From: CAWKCE01 sp032127035
GTDB taxonomy: Bacteria; Actinomycetota; Actinomycetes; JAHEKZ01
Assembly: GCA_963848085.1 (NCBI GenBank)
Contig: CAWKCE010000004.1
Coordinates: forward strand, 62,001 to 126,000
Length of the DNA: 64,000 bases
Reading direction: 5' to 3'
Positions 1-7,764 of the stretch are shown piece by piece. The notes below the pieces were generated by a model. It ran no database searches and had not been told where the DNA came from. It was given only the letters and a program-made list of their open reading frames with translations. Both the position numbers and the translations under genes were made by a program. The number at the start of each line of letters is the position of its first letter. The stretch's first letter is position 1.

Positions 1-1
1 G

Positions 2-226
2 GGTACGACGGTCGGGTTGGAGTCGCTGCGGTTGAGTGCGCTCCAGGTTGCGGTGGCCCAGGCTGTGGCTGCCGGCGCGCGCGGTGTCGAGGCTGCCGTC
101 GTGGTGACTGAGGCCGCGACGCCTGATGCCGGAGGCGTGAGCGCGGTGCGTGACCTGTCCGGCCCGGGCGTTCCAGTTGACGTGGTCGCACCCGACGGGA
201 GCGTGGGCTCGCGAACGCTGACCTGA
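2..226 (+). CDS. Cytidine deaminase-like protein, C-terminal part
   Basis: The reading frame is open from the window edge to the stop at 224-226, so the start and the zinc-binding catalytic half lie outside. The visible 74 residues contain SLRLSALQVAVAQAVAAGA, a segment I associate with the cytidine deaminase-like proteins that sit just upstream of era in many actinobacteria (after the ybeY and CBS/CorC-type genes). The GxxVxLESLRLSALQ context and position next to era support that call. No catalytic residues are visible, so deaminase activity cannot be judged here. Confidence 0.62.
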   Translation, partial: GTTVGLESLRLSALQVAVAQAVAAGARGVEAAVVVTEAATPDAGGVSAVRDLSGPGVPVDVVAPDGSVGSRTLT

Positions 227-260
227 CGTTGCCTGACCGGACTGGCCCTGGCGGGCTGCC

Positions 261-779
261 TTACACCGAGTCTGGTTCCGGTCTTCCCGGCGGTTCGAGT
301 CGTCGGTACATCACGTGCAGCCCGACCAGGCCGTCGCGGGCATGGTCGAACGCCTCCGGAACGGTGCCTACCACCTCAAACCCGAGCGACCGCCACAGCG
401 CGACCGCGGCGGTATTGGTCTCGACGACAGCGTTGAACTGCATGCTGCGATAGCCGGTGGCTGCGGCCCACTGCAGGACATGCTCGCCGAGTCTGCGACC
501 GACCCCCCGACGTTGGCGGCCCGGATCCACCATGAAGCTCGCGGTCGCGACATGGGCGCCGCGCCCGGGCCGGTTGGGGCCCATCTTGGCGGTTCCCAGC
601 ACCTCGCCGTTCTCGACCGCGACCACCGTCCGTGCCGGCGGGCCCTCCATCCACAGCGCCCGGGCGTCGGCGGAGTCCATCGGATCCGGGAACGCGTAGC
701 TGTCGCCGGCCGCGACAACTGCCGCGAAGATCGGCCAGATCGCCGGCCAGTCCTGCCTGTCCGCCTGTCGGATCTCCAC
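261..779 (-). CDS. GNAT family N-acetyltransferase
   Basis: 172 residues from a GTG at 779 whose protein begins VEIRQADRQDW, the usual first beta strand of a GNAT fold; longer in-frame extensions run into era on the other strand and are rejected. The acetyl-CoA binding loop RQRRGVGRRLGEHVLQWA (about residues 97-114) and a C-terminal ALWRSLGFEVVG segment are typical of this superfamily. The length equals that of stand-alone phosphinothricin/amino-acid-type acetyltransferases, but the substrate is unknown. It is divergent from era with only about 55 bases between the starts. Confidence 0.85.
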   Translation of the reverse strand: MEIRQADRQDWPAIWPIFAAVVAAGDSYAFPDPMDSADARALWMEGPPARTVVAVENGEVLGTAKMGPNRPGRGAHVATASFMVDPGRQRRGVGRRLGEHVLQWAAATGYRSMQFNAVVETNTAAVALWRSLGFEVVGTVPEAFDHARDGLVGLHVMYRRLEPPGRPEPDSV

Positions 780-834
780 ACCCGCAGCGTAGACGCGGGC
801 GGGACGGCCCGACGAAGCTCCGCCGTCTGCGAGG

Positions 835-1758
835 ATGAGGCTCGTGGCATTCCGGTCGGGTCTGGTGTCGATCGTGGGGCGCCCCAACTCCGGCAAGTCG
901 ACGTTGCTGAACGCACTCGTCGGAGAGAAGCTGGCAATCACCTCCAGCAAGCCACAGACCACGCGGCACGTCGTCCGGGGTGTGGTGAACCGACCAGGCC
1001 GGCAGCTGGTGCTGGTGGACACACCCGGGTTGCACCGGCCGCGCACCCTGCTCGGTCAGCGCCTCAACGCCGAGGTTCGCAGCACCCTGTCCGACGTCGA
1101 CGTGATCGCGGTGACGCTTCCGGCCGACGAGAAGGTCGGTCCCGGTGACCGGTACATCGCGACAGAGGCGGCAGCGGTGCGCCGGGCGCCGAAGGTAGCT
1201 GTCGTCACCAAGGCGGACCTGGTGCGCCCGGAGCAGATGGCCGCACACCTGGCCTCGGTCCAGGATCTCGGCAACACACTCGACTTCGCGTGGTCGCAGA
1301 TCGTCCCCGTCTCGGCCAAGACCGGATTCCAGGTCGACCTGCTGGTGGACCTACTGGTGGACCTGCTGCCGGAGGGTCCGATGCTGTTCCCTGCCGGCCA
1401 GCTGACCGACGAGCCCCTGCAGATGCGTGTGGGCGAGCTCGTCCGGGAGGCGGCCCTGGAAGGCGTTCACGACGAGCTGCCGCACTCGATCGCCGTCGTG
1501 GTCGAGGAGATCGAGCCACGCGCGGACCGACCGGACGACCGACCCTTGACGGACGTCCGCGTCACGCTGTTCGTCGAGCGGGACAGCCAGAAGGCGATCG
1601 TGATTGGGCAGGGCGGCAGCCGACTGCGGTCCGTTGGGGCCTCCGCCCGGCGGGGTATCGAACCGCTGGTGGGCACACCGGTCTTCCTGGACCTGCGGGT
1701 GAAGGTTGCCAAGGACTGGCAGCGCGACCCGAAACAGCTTCGCCGGCTGGGCTTCTAG
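835..1758 (+). CDS. era: GTPase Era, ribosome assembly
   Basis: Era binds 16S rRNA near its 3' end and couples GTP hydrolysis to 30S maturation. The 307-residue protein has G1 GRPNSGKST at residues 15-23, the switch region with SKPQTTRH at 38-45, G3 DTPG at 62-65 and a G4 TKAD at 125-128 (NKxD in most homologues). A C-terminal KH-type domain carries IGQGGSRLRSVG and ends KDWQRDPKQLRRLGF. ATG 835 is used; GTG 844, nine bases downstream and preceded by GAGG, is a possible alternative start. It follows the deaminase-like gene, separated by an inverted GNAT, and the usual leuA-recO-uppS genes come after. Confidence 0.97.
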   Translation: MRLVAFRSGLVSIVGRPNSGKSTLLNALVGEKLAITSSKPQTTRHVVRGVVNRPGRQLVLVDTPGLHRPRTLLGQRLNAEVRSTLSDVDVIAVTLPADEKVGPGDRYIATEAAAVRRAPKVAVVTKADLVRPEQMAAHLASVQDLGNTLDFAWSQIVPVSAKTGFQVDLLVDLLVDLLPEGPMLFPAGQLTDEPLQMRVGELVREAALEGVHDELPHSIAVVVEEIEPRADRPDDRPLTDVRVTLFVERDSQKAIVIGQGGSRLRSVGASARRGIEPLVGTPVFLDLRVKVAKDWQRDPKQLRRLGF

Positions 1759-2909
1759 CCGGACGGCCCGGGCGCGGGAGCGGTGTCCTCGGTGTCGACG
1801 ACCAGGGTGTCCCCGGTCCGCTGCTCCAGTGGGACCAGCTCGAAGCGATGGCCGTAGGTGTCGACGAGCGCCTGGATGCTGGCGACGGCAGGGATGGCGA
1901 CCAGGGCGCCCCATGGCCCGAACAGCGACGCGCCCACGATCACCGAGCCGAAGGCAACGGCCGGATGGATCTGCATCGTCCGGTTGCTGATCTTCGGCGC
2001 CAGCAGGTAGTTCTCGATCTGCTGGTAGGCGGTGATGAAGACGACGACCCAGATCCCGGTCCACAAGGACTCGACGAACCCGATGACCGCAGGCAGCAGC
2101 CCTGCCAGGTAGGTGCCCAGGGTGGGGATGAGCTGCGAGATCACACCCACCCAGATCCCCAACGGGAGCCAATACGGCATTCCGATGGCGGCCAGAAAGA
2201 CCGACGTCACCACCGCGCTGATCAGCGCCAGGATCAGCCGGGACACCACATAACCGCCGGTCTTCTCGATGGCAGTGGCCCAGACGGTGTCGATGATCGG
2301 CCGGTGGGCGGCGGGGAACCTGGACGCGACGTAGTGCCGGAACCGCGGGCCCTCCGCCGACAGGTAGAAGGTGAACAGCAGGACGGTGAAAGCCCGAAAG
2401 ACGAACCCGACGACGGCGCTGACGAACCCGAACAGGCCACCGGCGATATCGGCCGCCCATTCGTTGACCCGGTTCTGGTCAATGTTGAGCGACGTGAGGA
2501 TGTTGTTGGGGTCGAGGTTTGCCCCGAAGCGCCGGTTGACCCAGGCGACCGACTCGTCCACGAGGTCGGGCAGCGACCGGACCAGGCTGGCGAGCTGGTC
2601 GACCAGGAGCTGTCCGAACACCGCGACGAACAGCGCGAAGGCCAGGAAGCCGCCCACCATGATCAGGCCGGTGGCCATCCCACGCCGCATGCCGCGACGC
2701 TCGAACCACTCGACGACTGGTTCCATGGCGATCGCACCGAACCAGGCGAGCACCAGCATCAGGAACAGGCTCCGCGTGCCGGCGAAGAACCACTCGACCA
2801 GCTGCCACAGGGAGATTCCCACGAACACGGCGAACAGCAGCCGACGGATCCACCGCATGTCCGGCAGGCGGCTGTCCGGCGGCGTACCGGTGGGGACCGG
2901 CTCGGTCAT
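1755..2909 (-). CDS. AI-2E family transporter (PF01594-type)
   Basis: 384-residue polytopic membrane protein with about eight hydrophobic segments, a soluble insertion after the third (about residues 120-180), and the family hallmark region near 290-340 where small residues and prolines alternate in the membrane (IGMPYWLPLGIWVGVISQL and IGFVESLWTGIWV). Members export small molecules or ions (AI-2 in E. coli TqsA; Na+/H+ in some others); the substrate here is unknown. The ATG at 2909 is well set by an AAGGAGGG ribosome site six to eight bases upstream. Its 3' end overlaps the stop of era by four bases in convergent orientation. Confidence 0.9.
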   Translation of the reverse strand: MTEPVPTGTPPDSRLPDMRWIRRLLFAVFVGISLWQLVEWFFAGTRSLFLMLVLAWFGAIAMEPVVEWFERRGMRRGMATGLIMVGGFLAFALFVAVFGQLLVDQLASLVRSLPDLVDESVAWVNRRFGANLDPNNILTSLNIDQNRVNEWAADIAGGLFGFVSAVVGFVFRAFTVLLFTFYLSAEGPRFRHYVASRFPAAHRPIIDTVWATAIEKTGGYVVSRLILALISAVVTSVFLAAIGMPYWLPLGIWVGVISQLIPTLGTYLAGLLPAVIGFVESLWTGIWVVVFITAYQQIENYLLAPKISNRTMQIHPAVAFGSVIVGASLFGPWGALVAIPAVASIQALVDTYGHRFELVPLEQRTGDTLVVDTEDTAPAPGPSG

Positions 2910-2987
2910 CGACCCTCCTTGGGCTCGCGTCGACGCTATCGCGGCGTCCCCCTGCCGCCGTCCCGCCGCGCCAACCCCAGGCTGGGC

Positions 2988-2993
2988 TACACT
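2988..2993 (+). promoter_or_regulatory. Candidate -10 box (TACACT) for the leu leader/leuA transcript
   Basis: TACACT ends seven bases before the ATG of the leader peptide, so transcription would start at or next to the ATG and the leader would be translated from a leaderless mRNA, a common actinobacterial arrangement. No convincing -35 hexamer is seen 16-19 bases upstream, so this is a tentative call. Confidence 0.4.
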
Positions 2994-3000
2994 CCCCTCG

Positions 3001-3045
3001 ATGTCTGAAACGCGTCTGCTCCTTCGCAGCCGCGGCGAGGCCTAG
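3001..3045 (+). CDS. leuL: leu operon leader peptide
   Basis: A 14-codon frame, MSETRLLLRSRGEA, with three consecutive leucine codons CTG CTC CTT at codons 6-8, located 78 bases before leuA. Leader peptides with runs of the cognate amino acid before leuA have been predicted in several actinobacteria, where ribosome stalling at leucine codons switches between alternative mRNA structures. Here the end of the peptide lies inside the 5' arm of a perfect 11-bp hairpin, which is what such a sensor requires. The function is inferred from this arrangement. Confidence 0.7.
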   Translation: MSETRLLLRSRGEA

Positions 3046-3087
3046 CCCGACCGGTCTCCTCGCCGCGGGTGTTCGGCGTTCCGGTCG
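3030..3087 (+). promoter_or_regulatory. Attenuator-like alternative hairpins upstream of leuA
   Basis: Stem A is an uninterrupted 11-bp inverted repeat (3030-3040 with 3058-3068, CCGCGGCGAGG/CCTCGCCGCGG) that spans the leader stop codon. Stem B uses bases from the loop of A: CGACCGG at 3048-3054 pairs with CCGGTCG at 3081-3087, with an inner CGCCG/CGGCG helix (3061-3065 with 3074-3078). A and B cannot form together in a simple way, as expected for an attenuator. There is no clear U-tract after either stem, so control could be at translation or through Rho rather than a classical intrinsic terminator. Confidence 0.6.
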
Positions 3088-3123
3088 CCTGGCCCGCCCC
3101 AGCAGACCCGAGGAGCCATCCCG

Positions 3124-4845
3124 ATGTCCCCGTCCTCTCCCCACGGACCGCAGCGTCCGAGCGGCATGCCGACCCACAAGTACCGCCCCTTCCCGCCAGT
3201 CGGCCTCACCGACCGCACGTGGCCGGACCGCGTGGCCGACAGTGCCCCGATCTGGTGCTCGGTGGACCTGAGGGACGGCAACCAGGCCCTCATCGACCCC
3301 ATGAGCCCGCCCCGCAAGCGCAAGATGTTCGACCAGCTGGTGAGCATGGGGTTCAAGGAGATCGAGGTCGGGTTCCCCTCGGCGTCCCAGACCGACTTCG
3401 ACTTCGTGCGTGAGCTCATCGAGGGCGGCCACGTGCCCGATGACGTGACGATCCAGGTGCTCACGCAGGCCAGGGAGCACCTGATCGAGCGGACGTACGA
3501 GTCGATCCGGGGCGCACGCCGGGCGATCGTCCACCTGTACAACTCCACGTCGACGCTGCAGCGACGCGTGGTCTTCGGACTGGACCGCGACGGCATCAAG
3601 GACATCGCCGTCCAGGGCGCCCGGCTGTGCAAGAAGTTCGAGGAGACGGTCCCCGAGGTCGACGTGCACTACGAGTACTCGCCGGAGTCGTTCACCGGCA
3701 CCGAGCTCGACTATGCGGCCGAGGTCTGCAACGCGGTCATCGAGGAGTGGCAGCCCACGCCGGACCGGAAGGTCGTCATCAACCTGCCGGCGACCGTCGA
3801 GATGGCCATGCCGCACGTGTACGCGGACCAGATCGAATGGATGCACCGGCAGTTGGCCCGCCGCAACTCCGTCGTGCTGTCGCTGCACCCGCACAACGAC
3901 CGCGGCACCGCAGTGGCCGCCGCCGAGCTGGGCTACTTGGCCGGCGCCGACCGGATCGAGGGCACGTTGTTCGGCAACGGGGAGCGCACCGGGAACGTGT
4001 GTCTGGTGACCCTGGGGCTGAACCTGTTCAGCCAGGGCGTGGACCCGCAGCTGGACTTCTCCGACATCGACGAGATCCGACGCGTGGTCGAGTACTCGAA
4101 CCAGCTGCCAGTCCACCCGCGGCACCCGTACGGCGGCGACCTGGTCTACACCGCGTTCTCCGGGTCGCACCAGGACGCCATCAACAAGGGGTTTGACGCC
4201 CAGGCCGTGATTGCGGAGGCCGAGGGGAAGACCGTCGACGACATCGCCTGGGCCGTCCCGTACCTGCCGATCGACCCGAAGGATGTCGGCCGGAGCTACG
4301 AGGCCGTCATCCGGGTGAACAGCCAGTCCGGCAAGGGCGGCGTCGCCTATGTCATGAAGTCCGAGCACCAGTTTGACCTTCCTCGACGGCTTCAGATCGA
4401 GTTCAGCCAGGTGGTGCAGCAGCACACCGACGACGAGGGTGGCGAGGTCACCCCCGAGCAGATGTGGAGCATCTTCGAGCGCGAGTACCTCGCCCCGACG
4501 CGCCCACTGGAGCTGAACGCCGTGCATACGTCGAGCGCCCAGGGGGAGAAGGACGCGCTGCGCGTGGGGTTGTACGTGGACGGCGATCGCCAGGAGCTGG
4601 CGGGGAACGGCAACGGGCCGATCGCCGCCTTCGTCGACGCGCTGACCCACCTGGGCCACGATGTGCGCGTGCTCGACTACGCCGAGCACGCCATGAGCTC
4701 CGGTGGCGACGCGAAGGCCGCCGCCTACCTCGAGTGCGCGATCGAGGGGCAGGTGTACTGGGGTGTCGGAGTCGACGCCAACATCGTCACCGCCTCCCTG
4801 AAGGCGGTCCTCAGCGCCGTCAACCGCGCGGCCGCTCGGAGCTAG
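3124..4845 (+). CDS. leuA: 2-isopropylmalate synthase
   Basis: Condenses acetyl-CoA with 2-ketoisovalerate, the first committed step of leucine synthesis, in the cytoplasm. The 573-residue length fits the long actinobacterial LeuA type. The HMGL-like TIM barrel carries DLRDGNQALIDPM at about 48-60 (the catalytic Arg and metal Asp) and the metal-binding SLHPHNDRG at about 254-262, followed by GNGERTGN. The C-terminal allosteric leucine-binding domain covers roughly residues 430-570. The ATG 3124 has GAGGAG eight bases upstream. The gene is preceded by a leader peptide and alternative hairpins, so leucine-dependent attenuation is likely. Confidence 0.97.
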   Translation: MSPSSPHGPQRPSGMPTHKYRPFPPVGLTDRTWPDRVADSAPIWCSVDLRDGNQALIDPMSPPRKRKMFDQLVSMGFKEIEVGFPSASQTDFDFVRELIEGGHVPDDVTIQVLTQAREHLIERTYESIRGARRAIVHLYNSTSTLQRRVVFGLDRDGIKDIAVQGARLCKKFEETVPEVDVHYEYSPESFTGTELDYAAEVCNAVIEEWQPTPDRKVVINLPATVEMAMPHVYADQIEWMHRQLARRNSVVLSLHPHNDRGTAVAAAELGYLAGADRIEGTLFGNGERTGNVCLVTLGLNLFSQGVDPQLDFSDIDEIRRVVEYSNQLPVHPRHPYGGDLVYTAFSGSHQDAINKGFDAQAVIAEAEGKTVDDIAWAVPYLPIDPKDVGRSYEAVIRVNSQSGKGGVAYVMKSEHQFDLPRRLQIEFSQVVQQHTDDEGGEVTPEQMWSIFEREYLAPTRPLELNAVHTSSAQGEKDALRVGLYVDGDRQELAGNGNGPIAAFVDALTHLGHDVRVLDYAEHAMSSGGDAKAAAYLECAIEGQVYWGVGVDANIVTASLKAVLSAVNRAAARS

Positions 4846-4911
4846 CCTCACCCCCGTCGAACCCGCCCCGATGACGGTTTTCGCCGGGGTTGGGTGTCAT
4901 CCCCGCCAGCC

Positions 4912-5748
4912 TCAACGCGGGGTGGTGGCGGGCGGCTCGGCGAGACAGGCGGTGCCGACCCGCCGGAAGCCCACCCGAAGGTAGACGCGCGCCACGTCCT
5001 CGTCGTGCGCGGACAAGAAGATGACCTCGATCCCGCGCCGGATCGCGTCCGCGACGAGCGTGTCGGTCACCGCCGCCCCGAGACCGCGCCTCCGGGCGGT
5101 CGGCAGGGTGGCGACGCCCACGATCTCGGTGACGTCGTCCACCGGGTTGTGGCCGCCGGAGCACAGCACGCCTCCCTCATCCTCTGCGACGACGTAGACC
5201 GATCGGCCAGCGCGGATCAAGGCCCGCAGGTGGTCCGACGCGGATGCCTCCCGCTCCTCGAGCAGCTGGTCGCGTTCGTCGGCACCGCCGTCGCCGACCG
5301 CAGTCCCCCCGGCGGCGAACCCGATCCTGGCGACGACCTGACCGGCGCCCACGGCGGCGTCCTCATGGGTCAGGCGACGGATTCGGATGCCGTCGGGAAC
5401 CGGGACGGCGAGCGGGTCGTGGTGGACGAGCAGGGGCACCTCGGTCACCACCAGGCCGGCGTCGCGGCAGGCCGTGGCGAGGTCGGGGGCGAGGTCGCCG
5501 ACCCACTCGAAGGCCTCAGGTACCCCGAGCTCCCGCTGCCGGACCCGGACGGCGATGACGTCGTCGGCCGTGACCGATCCAGGGGTCCAGCCCATCGACG
5601 GACGGGCGTAGAAGGGCCATCCCCCGTCGGAGACGAACAGGGTGAACGGCCCGATCTGCTCGACCTGCGACCCCCAGCGCGGCACCGTGTCGTAGTAGCG
5701 CTCGATGCGGTGCAGGATGTCTGGGTGGTCAGGCAGGTCCGTGGTCAC
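4912..5748 (-). CDS. GNAT family N-acetyltransferase (two-lobed)
   Basis: 278 residues from GTG 5748. The N-terminal half has no motif I recognise (it includes HRIERYYDTVPRW near residue 10). The C-terminal half is a GNAT domain: VYVVAEDEGGVLCSGGHNP followed by VGVATLPTARRRGLGAAV (about 214-231), the acetyl-CoA loop, and ARVYLRVGFRRVGTACLAE at the end. Proteins of this arrangement are regular neighbours of leuA/recO in actinobacteria. It lies in the opposite direction between leuA and recO; its substrate is unknown. Longer in-frame extensions overlap recO and are not used. Confidence 0.85.
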   Translation of the reverse strand: MTTDLPDHPDILHRIERYYDTVPRWGSQVEQIGPFTLFVSDGGWPFYARPSMGWTPGSVTADDVIAVRVRQRELGVPEAFEWVGDLAPDLATACRDAGLVVTEVPLLVHHDPLAVPVPDGIRIRRLTHEDAAVGAGQVVARIGFAAGGTAVGDGGADERDQLLEEREASASDHLRALIRAGRSVYVVAEDEGGVLCSGGHNPVDDVTEIVGVATLPTARRRGLGAAVTDTLVADAIRRGIEVIFLSAHDEDVARVYLRVGFRRVGTACLAEPPATTPR

Positions 5749-5817
5749 GGCTCGATCCTGGCCGACCCGCCGCGCCCGGGGCCAGCCGAATGTCCGCCCG
5801 GAGGGGAGAATGCCCCG

Positions 5818-6549
5818 GTGAGCCTGTACCGAGACGAGGGAATCGTCCTGCGCACCCAGAAGCTGGGCGAGGCCGACCGCATCGTCACCCTGCTCACGCG
5901 GGACCACGGCCGGGTGCGCGCCGTCGCCAAGGGCGTACGTCGGACGAAGTCGAAGTTCGGGTCGCGGATGGAACCGTTCTCCCACGTGGACGTCCAGCTG
6001 TACACCGGCCGCACGCTGGACGTCGTCACGCAGGTGGAGCTGGTGGAGTCGCATGGGGCCTCCCTGGCCGGCGACTACGCGACGTACACCGCAGGCACCG
6101 CCATGCTCGAGACCGCCGAGCGACTCACTGACGAGGAACGTGAGCCGGCGGTCCAGCAGTACCTCCTGCTCGTCGGCGGCCTCCGCGCGCTGGCCGGCGG
6201 CAAGCACCAAGCCGGACTCGTGCTCGACTCGTACCTCCTACGGTCACTGGCCCTCGGCGGGTACGCACCCAGCTTCGACGCGTGTGTCCAGTGCGGGCGG
6301 CCGGGGCCGCACCGCTGGTTCTCCGTCCCGGCGGGAGGCTCGGCGTGCGGCGACTGTCGCCCGTCGGGCTCGGCCACGGTCGGCGCCGAGACTCTCGCGT
6401 TGCTGGCCGCGTTGCTGTCCGGCGACTGGGAGCTGGCCGATGCCAGCGAGCCACGTCACCGCCGCGAGGCGAGTGGGGTGGTGGCTGCGTACCTGCAGTG
6501 GCATCTCGAGCGCGGGCTGCGGTCGCTGCGTCTCGTGGAGCGCACGTGA
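5818..6549 (+). CDS. recO: DNA repair protein RecO
   Basis: Recombination mediator that loads RecA on SSB-coated DNA in the RecFOR pathway. 243 residues from GTG 5818. The N-terminal OB fold starts SLYRDEGIVLRTQKLGEADR, the canonical RecO opening, followed by LLTRDHGRVRAVAKGVRR. A four-cysteine zinc site is complete: C156, C159 (CVQC) and C177, C180 (CGDC). The stop overlaps the GTG of uppS (GTGA at 6546-6549), so the two are probably translationally coupled. Confidence 0.96.
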   Translation: MSLYRDEGIVLRTQKLGEADRIVTLLTRDHGRVRAVAKGVRRTKSKFGSRMEPFSHVDVQLYTGRTLDVVTQVELVESHGASLAGDYATYTAGTAMLETAERLTDEEREPAVQQYLLLVGGLRALAGGKHQAGLVLDSYLLRSLALGGYAPSFDACVQCGRPGPHRWFSVPAGGSACGDCRPSGSATVGAETLALLAALLSGDWELADASEPRHRREASGVVAAYLQWHLERGLRSLRLVERT

Positions 6550-7346
6550 CCCGTCGCGAGATCCGCCGACCCAGCCCCCACCCGTCGGGCGAACGACCTC
6601 CGGCAGTCGACCCGGACCTGGTGCCTGGTCACGTTGCGGTGGTGATGGACGGGAACGGGCGCTGGGCGAAGTCCCGCGGTCTGCCACGGACCGCCGGCCA
6701 CGAGGCCGGGGAGGTGGCGTTGTTCGACCTCGTGGAGGGCGCCATCGAGATCGGCGTCCGCCACGTATCTGCGTTCGCGTTCAGCACCGAGAACTGGAAG
6801 CGCTCACCCGACGAGGTCCGGTTCCTGATGGGCTTCAACCGCGACGTCATCCGCCGGCGCCGTGACGAGATGCACGCGCTCGGCGTGCGCGTGCGCTGGG
6901 CCGGCCGCCGCCCACGGCTGTGGAAGAGCGTGGTGAAGGAGCTGGAGATCGCTGAGGAGCTCACGCGCCGTAACACGGTGCTGACCCTCACGATGTGCGT
7001 CAACTACGGCGGGCGGGCCGAGATCGCCGATGCTGCCGCGGCGATCGCGCGTGAGGTCGCACGGGGCAGGCTGGACCCGGAGAAGGTGGACGAGCGGGTC
7101 TTCGCCCAGCACCTCGACGAGCCGGACCTGCCTGACGTCGACTTGTTTCTGCGCACCTCCGGTGAGCAGCGGATCTCGAACTTCATGCTCTGGCAGGCCG
7201 CCTACGCCGAGCTGGTCTTCCTCGAGACGCTGTGGCCGGACGTCGACCGGCGGCACCTCTGGTGGGCCGTGGAGCAGTACGCGAGCCGCGACCGCCGCTA
7301 CGGGGGAGCGGTCCCGAACTCCAAGCCACCCGGAGCGGCGCGCTGA
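6546..7346 (+). CDS. uppS: Isoprenyl (polyprenyl diphosphate) synthase, UppS family
   Basis: cis-Prenyltransferase making the polyprenyl carrier lipid for peptidoglycan and other wall polymers. 266 residues from a GTG that overlaps the recO stop. The catalytic motif VVMDGNGRWAKSRG (about 32-45, Asp35 for Mg-diphosphate), FAFSTENWKR and the C-terminal LFLRTSGEQRISNFMLWQAA block are all intact. The N-terminal extension of about 25 residues before the motif is common in actinobacterial enzymes. The product chain length (C50 or C55) cannot be told from sequence. Confidence 0.96.
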   Translation: MTRREIRRPSPHPSGERPPAVDPDLVPGHVAVVMDGNGRWAKSRGLPRTAGHEAGEVALFDLVEGAIEIGVRHVSAFAFSTENWKRSPDEVRFLMGFNRDVIRRRRDEMHALGVRVRWAGRRPRLWKSVVKELEIAEELTRRNTVLTLTMCVNYGGRAEIADAAAAIAREVARGRLDPEKVDERVFAQHLDEPDLPDVDLFLRTSGEQRISNFMLWQAAYAELVFLETLWPDVDRRHLWWAVEQYASRDRRYGGAVPNSKPPGAAR

Positions 7347-7355
7347 GCGAGAGGG

Positions 7356-7751
7356 TCAGCCTGCCGACGCCCGGCACTGGGTGCAGCGGCCGAACACCTC
7401 GACCGTGTGGCTCACGTCGCTGAACCCGTGAGTGACCGCCACCTGCTCCGCCCAGCGTTCGACGGCCGGCCCCTCGACCTCGAGCGTCCGTCCGCAGTCG
7501 CGGCACACCAGGTGATGGTGGTGGCTCGTGCCGCACCTCCGGTAGACGGCCTCGCCCTCGTCGGTACGCAGCACGTCGATCTCGCCGTTGTCGGCGAGCG
7601 CCTGCAGCGTCCGGTACACGGTCGTGAGGCCGACGGTCTCCCCTTGGGCGCGCAGCATCGCGTGGACGTCCTGGGCGCTGCGGAACCCGTCGACGTGGTC
7701 CATGAGCGCAGCCACCGCCGTCCGCTGGCGGGTTGTCCGTAGTCCAGCCAT
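7356..7751 (-). CDS. zur: Fur-family repressor, probably Zur
   Basis: 131 residues. An N-terminal winged helix includes TTRQRTAVAALMDHVDGF and the recognition helix region VGLTTVYRTLQAL (40-52). The dimer domain has HHHH at 77-80 and two CxxC pairs (83-86, 123-126) that make the structural zinc site. It is the last gene of the znuA-znuC-znuB operon, 13 bases after znuB, which favours zinc (Zur) over iron sensing. It would repress its own operon through the AT-rich palindrome at 10444-10460. Identity as Zur rests on this context. Confidence 0.9.
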   Translation of the reverse strand: MAGLRTTRQRTAVAALMDHVDGFRSAQDVHAMLRAQGETVGLTTVYRTLQALADNGEIDVLRTDEGEAVYRRCGTSHHHHLVCRDCGRTLEVEGPAVERWAEQVAVTHGFSDVSHTVEVFGRCTQCRASAG

Positions 7752-7764
7752 CGGAGTCCTCTCG

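Noticed and set aside
1290..3008. 572-codon plus-strand frame through the era end and the AI-2E gene
   Set aside because: Its sequence is rich in R, G, P, Q and D without domain features; the AI-2E gene on the other strand has clear membrane segments and a strong ribosome site.
2479..4851. 790-codon open frame on the minus strand opposite leuA
   Set aside because: Antisense frame produced by high GC at third positions of leuA; it would cover leuA and the leader and has no family-like motifs of its own.
4850..4911. Terminator between leuA and the convergent GNAT gene
   Set aside because: CCCC/GGGG-rich sequence can be folded, but the stem has several mismatches; not convincing.
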